This document shows positions 7,685 to 13,369 of a stretch of DNA of 54,909 nucleotides, one piece after another. Every line of letters starts with the position of its first letter. Within the stretch, counting starts at the first letter, position 1. The stretch covers positions 1 through 54,909 of the forward strand of contig JAFUAT010000012.1 in assembly GCA_017460625.1 (NCBI GenBank), given 5' to 3'. Position numbers and translations under genes: made by a program. Below the pieces are notes generated by a model, which was not told the origin of the DNA, ran no database searches, and saw only the letters and a program-made list of their open reading frames with translations. Source of the DNA: Candidatus Saccharimonadota bacterium. GTDB taxonomy: Bacteria > Patescibacteriota > Saccharimonadia > Saccharimonadales > Saccharimonadaceae.

Positions 7685-8767
7685 TTATTTGCCTCTGTTT
7701 TTTAGATTTGAAAGTAATTTCTTTAGTTGGTAGAATTTCTGATCTACTGGGAGTTCGTAGGTACCAATCATTTCGATGACGTGGCCGCCAAAGCCTTTTT
7801 TGAATTCATAGACGCCGTCGGTTTTGTCTTCGCTTGGAAGACCGTCGATGCCGTAGAAGTTATAGCGTTTAAAATGATGCTTGGCGGCGTATTTGATCAT
7901 GTGCCATTGGAGTTCGTATTGGGCGTTATATTCTTTCATGTATGCTTCGTCGCTACCGGAAAACAGATAAACGACTTCATCGCCGTAGAGCATGAACATG
8001 GCCGCTGAGAGTGGGGTAGAATTTGAATTGCCATTTGTAAGCTTTTCGTCTGCTTCTGCCACGAGAAACATGGCTTCTTTGCGGGGGACGAAGAGATCAT
8101 ACATCTGCTCATAGTACGTTAGTGACTTGTCGGTGAATTCGCGGCGTTTGCTGGTTTTTTCGGTGATGGTTTTAAAGATGCCAAGCTCGTCTTTTTTTAG
8201 TTCGCGAACTTTGACGTTCATTTTTTCGGCTTTTCTGATGTGTCCTCTGGTGTTACTCTTAAAATCAGCCATTAGCTCATTCTCTGATTTGCCGTTTATG
8301 TCTAGAGCATACATGATTTTAGGCTGGCTGGCGTTTTTGACTTCGGCGAAGCCTAGGTTTTTTAGATTTTTGATGGCGTTTTGATGGTTAAAACCCCCTT
8401 CAACTGGGGTGCCATGACGATCTCTTTCGGTAACTTCATAGTATGGACTGATATGAAGGATATAGCCATTGTGGGTTTTAATGTATTTTTTGAGACTAAT
8501 AATGAAGAAATTGACCAGGGGTTGGTCTTCTAAATCGAGCAGAGGGCCGCCTGGAGCGATGAAAGTGGATTTTCCTAGGAAAGTTGGTTTCGCTACAAGC
8601 ATAGATGCGGCTTTTATTTCTGAACCGTTTTTTGCGGCTAGATAATAGGCCGTCCAGCCGTTTTCTTCCCTGTATTTGGCAATTTCTGGAGTTTGCATAA
8701 AGGATTTGTATGGGCTATGTTTGGCAAAATCCCGAAATTCTGCTTCTGATATTTCTTCAAATGTCAT
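7685..8767 (-). CDS. FemAB-family peptidoglycan bridge-type aminoacyltransferase (first of two)
   Basis: FemA/FemX-type proteins use aminoacyl-tRNA to add amino acids to the peptidoglycan stem peptide. The protein (360 aa) has the double-GNAT layout: a first acyltransferase-like half with IAPGGPLLDL, and a second half with FKSNTRGHIRKAEKMNVKVRE, MFLVAEADEK and RYNFYGIDGLPSEDKTDGVYEFKKGFGGHVIEMIGTYE, the C-terminal family signature. It overlaps the second FemAB gene by 4 bp (ATGA-type) and abuts the ATPase gene. The pair suggests a peptide cross-bridge of at least two residues, which is inference. Which amino acid is used cannot be read. Confidence 0.88.
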   Translation of the reverse strand: MTFEEISEAEFRDFAKHSPYKSFMQTPEIAKYREENGWTAYYLAAKNGSEIKAASMLVAKPTFLGKSTFIAPGGPLLDLEDQPLVNFFIISLKKYIKTHNGYILHISPYYEVTERDRHGTPVEGGFNHQNAIKNLKNLGFAEVKNASQPKIMYALDINGKSENELMADFKSNTRGHIRKAEKMNVKVRELKKDELGIFKTITEKTSKRREFTDKSLTYYEQMYDLFVPRKEAMFLVAEADEKLTNGNSNSTPLSAAMFMLYGDEVVYLFSGSDEAYMKEYNAQYELQWHMIKYAAKHHFKRYNFYGIDGLPSEDKTDGVYEFKKGFGGHVIEMIGTYELPVDQKFYQLKKLLSNLKNRGK

Positions 8768-9687
8768 ATGAGTCTCCTGATTTTTCGCATGAACTGGTAT
8801 AGTTTGTACTTAAAGGGTTTCAGAACGATGTCGTAGGTACCAGCGTGCTTTACTTCGTGTCCATCGAAAGTCTTTTTAAAACTGGTAAAACCGGCCCAGG
8901 GATGAGTGCTCGGAGCGCCTTCTGGTGCAATACCCCAGAAATCGAAAGTTTTTAGACCTTTTTCTCTGGCATCCATGATAAGCTCAATAGTTAAAATACC
9001 TGTGGCGTGGAGCTTTCTGCCCTGTTCTGACTGGGCACCTTGAAGATTATATCTAGTGGTGCCGTAATCAAAAACTAAACCTGCGGCGACAATTTCTTCG
9101 TTATTTGTTTCTTTGTCTTGATGAATTACCAGATAAAGAGTAGAAAATGGCTGAGATAGCTCAGTTTTTAGATAGTTCTCTGAGAAGGTGCTGATTTTTT
9201 TCTTTTCGGCGAGTGCTTTTTGGAGTTTTAATAAATGCTTGATATCTGATGGATTATGTGATTTTTTTATAATGATGCCGTTTTTCTCTCTGTTTTTATA
9301 GTAACGGAGTAGCCTCGATGGGAGTTTTTTCTTGAAACTATCTTCTTCTTTGTCTAAATCGAGAATCCAGGTTTCTTTAGGGTTTAAATCTACGGATTTT
9401 TGGGAACTTTTAGGTAAATGGTGTGTATATTCTGGGTTTAATGGTTCCACGCGGATAAACGTTGAGTTTTCTTTATTCGCTAGCTCAGTTAGAGATTTTA
9501 GGGATTTTTTGAAATTCTCTTCCGTATCTGCGACTGGTCCGTAAGGCAAATATAGATAGTTCCCGCCTGGGATTTTCTTCTTAATAGCTAGATACTGATA
9601 GTCGGTGGTAGATTCAAAAAAACTAGTTTCGTTTAAGTCATTTTGGAGTTGCTCCCATTCCTTACTCTGCGTGATCGGAATATTCAT
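8764..9687 (-). CDS. FemAB-family peptidoglycan bridge-type aminoacyltransferase (second)
   Basis: A paralogue of the downstream FemAB protein. Visible signatures are YLYLPYGPV, KLPSRLLRYYKNREKNGIIIKKS (the helix that follows the first GNAT fold), HATGILTIELIMDAREKGLKTFDFWGIAPEG and SFKKTFDGHEVKHAGTYDIVLKP. At 307 aa it is shorter than Staphylococcus FemA (~420 aa), which has a coiled-coil arm missing here. Start 9687 is chosen over 9705: TATAAT ends 6 nt before it, which puts the predicted transcription start at the ATG. It is the first gene of the FemAB-FemAB-ATPase operon. Confidence 0.87.
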   Translation of the reverse strand: MNIPITQSKEWEQLQNDLNETSFFESTTDYQYLAIKKKIPGGNYLYLPYGPVADTEENFKKSLKSLTELANKENSTFIRVEPLNPEYTHHLPKSSQKSVDLNPKETWILDLDKEEDSFKKKLPSRLLRYYKNREKNGIIIKKSHNPSDIKHLLKLQKALAEKKKISTFSENYLKTELSQPFSTLYLVIHQDKETNNEEIVAAGLVFDYGTTRYNLQGAQSEQGRKLHATGILTIELIMDAREKGLKTFDFWGIAPEGAPSTHPWAGFTSFKKTFDGHEVKHAGTYDIVLKPFKYKLYQFMRKIRRLI

Positions 9688-9693
9688 AAACCC

Positions 9694-9699
9694 ATTATA
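9694..9699 (-). promoter_or_regulatory. -10 box with leaderless spacing (FemAB operon)
   Basis: TATAAT, preceded by TGTGT, with exactly 6 nt (GGGTTT on the minus strand) before the ATG at 9687. No Shine-Dalgarno sequence can fit between them. Confidence 0.65.
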
Positions 9700-9705
9700 A
9701 CACAA

Positions 9706-10034
9706 TTATTTCACAAATTTTTCCGTTATTTCTTCCCTGTTTTATGCACCTTTTAATTTTCTCTTAAGCACGTGCGTTTTTTTGACTGCTAATGCTTTTT
9801 ATGATTTTGCTTATGCATGCAAAATCACGACTTTTGTGCTAGTCGCTTAACAAAATCTAACTCTAAGGCTCCCAACTCTGGCGGGTTGCCAGGTTGATAC
9901 TTTGATTTTAGCGCAAGCGGATTTGGTTGTCAAGTGGGTTGCTAGTCCGAATGGTTGCCAGCATAACGGATATGCTATTTATTTTTGGTTATGGTTTTTG
10001 TGGAAAAATTTGTGGGTTTGTTGCGCAAAAATGC
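9706..10034. other. intergenic region, no gene recognised
   Basis: Between the divergent FemAB operon and the transposase-like remnant. It is AT-rich with some GC-rich patches (about 9870-9920) but has no open frame with a start signal, no tRNA and no strong hairpin. It may hold decayed mobile-element sequence belonging to the downstream remnant. Confidence 0.4.
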
Positions 10035-10040
10035 TATAAT
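10035..10040 (+). promoter_or_regulatory. -10 box with leaderless spacing (transposase-like remnant)
   Basis: TGCTATAAT, an extended -10 box, ends 6 nt before the ATG at 10047. The intact promoter suggests that the remnant is expressed. Confidence 0.6.
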
Positions 10041-10046
10041 TTTGGT

Positions 10047-10253
10047 ATGGCGTATATTCGAAAATTTAAGACGACTTCGGGTGCGACTGGCGTACAGGTG
10101 TGCTATAAAGAGGGAAGCAAAGTCGTCCGTACCGTACATGTGGGTTCTTCGGCTACCGAAGCTGGACTTTTAAAGCTCGAAAAAAAGGCGCAGGGAATCA
10201 TTGACGCAGGGAAGAAACCGCTTTTTAATCTGGATAAATACAACAAAAAATAA
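10047..10253 (+). CDS. IS1634/IS4-type transposase N-terminal domain, stand-alone or remnant
   Basis: A 68-aa protein beginning MAYIRKFKTTSGATGVQVCYKEGSK, followed by VRTVHVGSSATEAGLLKLEKKAQ. This matches the start of IS1634-like transposases (YIRKFKTASGATAVQ...HLGSA.DEAEL). The DDE catalytic core is missing: the frame ends normally at TAA and no further transposase sequence follows. It may be a degraded insertion sequence or a retained DNA-binding fragment. The clean extended -10 promoter with leaderless spacing argues that it is still expressed. Start 10047 is preferred over upstream in-frame starts for that reason. Confidence 0.6.
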   Translation: MAYIRKFKTTSGATGVQVCYKEGSKVVRTVHVGSSATEAGLLKLEKKAQGIIDAGKKPLFNLDKYNKK

Positions 10254-10277
10254 CCCTGGACTTAAGCGTCCAGGGTT
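10252..10277 (-). terminator. intrinsic terminator of the 99-aa orphan gene
   Basis: A perfect 10-bp hairpin AACCCTGGAC/GTCCAGGGTT. On the minus strand it is followed by ATTTTTTG, so it best serves the leftward gene ending at 10296. It touches the stop codon of the converging 68-aa gene and may also protect that transcript's 3' end. Confidence 0.75.
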
Positions 10278-10295
10278 GGGGAAAAAGGAGATGTT

Positions 10296-10595
10296 TTAGT
10301 ACCCGCTTGCGGCGGTTTTTTTGTTGAAATTTAATTCTCCTATAACTGAGGAAATAGCATTATATAAGACTACAGCCTGATCGGACTGTTTTACCATTTC
10401 TTCTGTTATAGGCTGCTCAAGGGCTATTATAACTGAATACAGGGAAGACTGCATCGCCCTAAGTCTCTCCTCAGTTATGATACGTCCAACTTCAGTCCCA
10501 TAAAGTTCTGCTTTCTTTACTGCAGTTGCGTACTCTTCGCGTACTGATTCGAGCTCCTCTTCCACGTTAAAACTACAATTTGCCATGTATGACAT
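10296..10595 (-). CDS. small orphan protein (99 aa) with near-perfect Shine-Dalgarno site
   Basis: Function not recognised. The predicted protein is soluble and largely helical, with an acidic N-terminal half (VEEELESVREEYATAVKKAELYG) likely to form a coiled coil, a central ITEERLRAMQSSLYSVIIALEQPITEEMV, and a short tail ending KKTAASGY. The start is 10595: the sequence AGGAGGTGATC, which matches the 16S rRNA 3' end almost completely, lies 8 nt upstream. A GTG inside that site (10604) would be in frame but is not credible. A TAAAAT box at about 10646 gives a 45-nt leader. The strong ribosome site contrasts with the leaderless style of nearby core genes and suggests an acquired gene made in quantity. 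Confidence 0.65.
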   Translation of the reverse strand: MSYMANCSFNVEEELESVREEYATAVKKAELYGTEVGRIITEERLRAMQSSLYSVIIALEQPITEEMVKQSDQAVVLYNAISSVIGELNFNKKTAASGY

Positions 10596-10604
10596 ACAGA
10601 TCAC

Positions 10605-10838
10605 CTCCTCACATTTTTTATCCGCATTTTGGCAAACTATTTATATTTTAGCATATTTCTATGGAAAAAGCAAGCTTGCTACTTTACACTGCTTTGCCAG
10701 CTTTTGGCCTAGAGTCCAGAGCGGGGTTTCGCCGGAGATCTGCGTGATTTTATATTGTTTTAATTTTAGTAAGTGTTTTTTGAAATTGTCAAGTTTTTAA
10801 TGTGGGACTAGGGTTTGCAAAACCAGAAAAAGCCATGG
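10605..10838. other. intergenic region between divergent orphan genes
   Basis: It contains the leader and extended -10 box (TGCTAAAAT on the minus strand, near 10646) of the 99-aa gene. The rest (about 10670-10838) shows no gene or clear repeat before the promoter of the pseudoknot RNA. Confidence 0.45.
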
Positions 10839-10844
10839 TATAAT
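10839..10844 (+). promoter_or_regulatory. -10 box for pseudoknot leader RNA, copy 1
   Basis: TATAAT preceded by TGG. Exactly 6 nt separate it from the first paired base of the RNA motif at 10851. The same spacing is found at copy 2, so in both loci the transcript would begin at the base of the first stem. Confidence 0.7.
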
Positions 10845-10850
10845 GAAAGT

Positions 10851-10966
10851 GCGAAACTGTAGTTTGTTTATTTATTTTGTCAAATTTGACTGATTAATGC
10901 GGCTATTTACGCAGGTTTGGTCAAATTTGGACAAACTATAGTTTCGCGACTAACGTAAATAGTCGC
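10851..10966 (+). ncRNA. pseudoknotted leader RNA motif, copy 1
   Basis: P1 pairs 10851-10867 (GCGAAACTGTAGTTTGT) with 10931-10947 (17 bp, one G-U). P2 pairs 10880-10891 with 10919-10930 (about 12 bp with wobbles), directly stacked on P1 on the 3' side and offset by a 12-nt bulge on the 5' side. The apical loop segment 10899-10911 (GCGGCTATTTACG) pairs with 10954-10966 (CGTAAATAGTCGC, 13 bp, one G-U), making a pseudoknot. An alternative hairpin GCGACTA/TAGTCGC (10946-10966) followed by ATTTTT looks like an intrinsic terminator and excludes the pseudoknot and the base of P1. This layout suggests an attenuator or riboswitch-like switch. The start codon of the 479-aa gene is 33 nt further on. 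Confidence 0.8.
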
Positions 10967-10998
10967 ATTTTTCGTTTAGGTGCGGCAGGAGGAGAAAA

Positions 10999-12438
10999 AT
11001 GAGTGGCGAAGATTTTAAGTTTAGCCAAGAGCAAGAAAATAGAGAACGGAGCCAAAATATCGGCGCGGAGGTTTTGATGCAGATGCCGGAATTTAGCGAG
11101 CGTATGCAATCGTTTAGCAAGGCTAAACAAAATGGAGAAGTGCCAGAGGAGGTGAGAGATGAGCAAGATTACAAGGAATATACACAAGAGAAAGAGGCTA
11201 GGCTAAATGAAGCGAGAACTCTGATATGGAACACTTACTGCGATGAGGGGATGCCCGATAATGCTGGGTATACTGAGGAAGTAAAAGATTTTCTAAGTTC
11301 CGAGAGTCTGAAGACTGTAGTGAATTCTGGATTTAACCTAGACGAGATGCTTAAAGATGGTATTCTTTCCAAGGCTGATGGAAGATATATAGGTAGCACT
11401 ATCCCTGGGCTAGCAAAACAATCGGCATTTAATGACGCAAAGGAAATTATTGGGGATTTGGCTGACTTTTGCGAGCTAACAGCTGATATGCCTAGTCCAG
11501 AGTATTTCGTCAATGAAATGCGAGGTATTTTTGATAATTGGCATAAAAACAGTCTAAAAGCAGCTCAATATGCGACGATAAATAACTGGATTACTCCTGG
11601 AACAGGTTTGCGGAACAGATTAATGTATGGTGAAGTAATCGATGAGAATGGGGTACTAACTATTAACACTGAACAAGTAAATCATACTCTTCATCTGATT
11701 GAAACCTTGCAAGGAATCCAAGATAGATACGACCCCAATTGCGATATATTATTAAGATTATACGTAGAGAAAATTAAAACTAAGCCAGAGGAAATTAGTC
11801 AGTATTTACACAACGATATAAAATCTGCCTTTGGTAAGGCGGCGCGTAAAAGGTTCGACGCCGTGTTGGACAGTATCTGTTATGATGGAGCCGCACGAGA
11901 CGTCGCAAAAAGCGTAATTACTGCGTACGATTTTGACCTGATAAAAAAGGCGAAGGAAGCGACGGATAGAACCAATGAATGGTTTGTTGAACCGCTTTTT
12001 ACGGACGAAGAGTTGCTATCGTCGATTTACGATATAGACCCTAGTGACAAGACAGAGAAGCTCTATGGACGAAAAGAAGCCGCCAATAGATTGCCGAGAG
12101 ATTTTGCAGCTTTGGAAGAAGCTGGTTTTTCTAGAGATTCACTGCTCAATATTATCCATGATAAAAATGTGCCTATACATATCAAGGAGGTAGTAAGTAT
12201 GCGAAGAGCGGGGATCAGTGATGTCGATATCGCTTATGCCAGCAAAGCATATGAGAGGTTTATAGTTGATGAGGACGAGGAAAGGGATTGGTTCAATCCT
12301 ATCAATAACGATTTCTTTGCCCGCGAGAAAGAAGGGTACGATCCGGCGTTTGGCTTGTCCGACACTGATATTTTGAATGCCGCCAACAAAAACTATTGGC
12401 GGAATGAAAGATTGGACAGAAATACTAGCGAAGAATAA
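10999..12438 (+). CDS. orphan soluble protein (479 aa) behind the pseudoknot RNA
   Basis: Function not recognised. No signal peptide or membrane segment is visible. The protein is acidic and probably all-helical. The N-terminal ~90 residues are highly charged (SQEQENRERSQ, RDEQDYKEYTQEKEARLNEA), followed by helical repeats with no catalytic motif I can identify. Other recognisable stretches are AQYATINNWITPGTGLRNRL, KAARKRFDAVLDSICYDGAARDVAK and SMRRAGISDVDIAYASKAYERF. The start follows AGGAGGAG at normal spacing. It is a single-gene unit with its own promoter, leader RNA and terminator. A homologous RNA precedes the methyltransferase operon at 24076, so a role in defence or mobile-element biology is possible, but this is inference only. 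Confidence 0.75.
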   Translation: MSGEDFKFSQEQENRERSQNIGAEVLMQMPEFSERMQSFSKAKQNGEVPEEVRDEQDYKEYTQEKEARLNEARTLIWNTYCDEGMPDNAGYTEEVKDFLSSESLKTVVNSGFNLDEMLKDGILSKADGRYIGSTIPGLAKQSAFNDAKEIIGDLADFCELTADMPSPEYFVNEMRGIFDNWHKNSLKAAQYATINNWITPGTGLRNRLMYGEVIDENGVLTINTEQVNHTLHLIETLQGIQDRYDPNCDILLRLYVEKIKTKPEEISQYLHNDIKSAFGKAARKRFDAVLDSICYDGAARDVAKSVITAYDFDLIKKAKEATDRTNEWFVEPLFTDEELLSSIYDIDPSDKTEKLYGRKEAANRLPRDFAALEEAGFSRDSLLNIIHDKNVPIHIKEVVSMRRAGISDVDIAYASKAYERFIVDEDEERDWFNPINNDFFAREKEGYDPAFGLSDTDILNAANKNYWRNERLDRNTSEE

Positions 12439-12451
12439 AGGCTCCCAATAA

Positions 12452-12480
12452 AAATCCGCATGGAAACGTGCGGATTTTTT
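12452..12480 (+). terminator. intrinsic terminator of the 479-aa gene
   Basis: AAATCCGCA and TGCGGATTT pair around TGGAAACG and are followed by TTTT, a strong rightward terminator 13 nt after the stop codon. Confidence 0.85.
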
Positions 12481-12600
12481 GTGCTTAGGCAGTGGCAGCG
12501 TAACTAGATTAACTAGAGCTGGGTTTGGGCTTGGACTCGTAGCGAAGGTTAGGTGAGCCTGAGCTAGGTTTGAAGCTTGATTTTTTAATGTTTGTTTGGT

Positions 12601-12629
12601 AAAATTAATGTATATTGATAAAATTAATG
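12601..12629 (+). promoter_or_regulatory. tandem repeat upstream of the second antitoxin gene
   Basis: AAAATTAATG occurs twice (12601-12610 and 12620-12629), 19 bp apart, in the probable promoter region just before the antitoxin gene. It is a candidate binding site for the AbrB-type antitoxin. Confidence 0.45.
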
Positions 12630-12647
12630 CGATAATAAGGAATTAAT

Positions 12648-12953
12648 ATGGGCATGACGGCGACATTAACGAAAACGGGGCAAATCACAATCCCGAAGTG
12701 GGTGAGGGAATATTTGGATGTGAAGCCGGGACAAGTGATTGTTTTTCGAAAAGAGAAAGATGGGATGAAAATTATGAGAGAAAAAACCGCTGAGGAGACA
12801 GCAGAGGCAATTGATAAATTAATACCGCCTGAAGCACGGGAGCATCATATGAAATATTATGCTGGTTTGTCTGCCAGCGAAGCAAGAGAGAAGTGGGCCC
12901 GGAGTGAGGAAGGAAGAGCCTACTTCAAAGATCAAATGGAGCGATACCTATGA
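12648..12953 (+). CDS. AbrB/MazE-type antitoxin (second module)
   Basis: A 101-aa antitoxin with an N-terminal SpoVT-AbrB domain (TKTGQITIPKWVREYLDVKPGQVIVFRKEKDGMKIM) and a charged C-terminal tail (EAREHHMKYYAGLSASEAREKWARSEEGRAYF). AAGGA lies 6 nt before the ATG. Its TGA overlaps the toxin ATG by 4 bp, so the two are translationally coupled. It is related in domain order and tail to the antitoxin at 5048 but clearly divergent, so cross-talk between the modules is not certain. Confidence 0.88.
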   Translation: MGMTATLTKTGQITIPKWVREYLDVKPGQVIVFRKEKDGMKIMREKTAEETAEAIDKLIPPEAREHHMKYYAGLSASEAREKWARSEEGRAYFKDQMERYL

Positions 12954-13342
12954 CATCATCACTCGACACCAATATTTTGCTACGCTATATTTGGAAAGAT
13001 GTGCCAGGACAAAGAGAAAAGGCTGCCGAATTATTGAATACCCCTGACAAAATGTTTTATATTTCTGATTTGGTAGTATCAGAGCTTGTTTACAATTTAC
13101 AATTAGATGATCTTCGCAGAAGCAGTATCGTAGGAGTACTTTATGAGCTGTTTGCGAGAAAAAACGTAATTTCTAATCCATTTTTGACTGAGCTGGTACT
13201 GCCATTTTATGCGGAGCATCCGGCGCTATCTTTCGTGGATTGCTATACGGCGTTTGAGGCGGAGGAGAAGAACCGTGCACCACTTTGGACTTTTGACAAA
13301 AAGTTAGCGAATCAGCACAAGAGCGCGGAACTAGTCAGATAG
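12950..13342 (+). CDS. PIN-domain ribonuclease toxin (second module)
   Basis: A 130-aa PIN-domain protein. The first catalytic acid is in SLDTNILLRYIW, the second in VVSELVYNL, and the C-terminal acidic cluster in LSFVDCYTAFEAEEKNRAPLWTFDKKLANQ. All expected acidic positions appear present, so it should be an active RNase. It starts inside the antitoxin stop codon. The C-terminal motif (APLWTFDKKLANQHKSAELVR) closely parallels the toxin at 4660 (LPLYTFDKKFANQAETATLVK), which shows common descent of the two modules. Confidence 0.88.
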   Translation: MTSSLDTNILLRYIWKDVPGQREKAAELLNTPDKMFYISDLVVSELVYNLQLDDLRRSSIVGVLYELFARKNVISNPFLTELVLPFYAEHPALSFVDCYTAFEAEEKNRAPLWTFDKKLANQHKSAELVR

Positions 13343-13369
13343 GTTTTGACTGAGCTTCGAAATATAGAA

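Noticed and set aside
10851-10966. Type III toxin-antitoxin RNA (ToxI-like)
   Set aside because: ToxI RNAs occur as tandem short repeats next to an endoRNase gene. Here there is one copy per locus and no ToxN-like protein.
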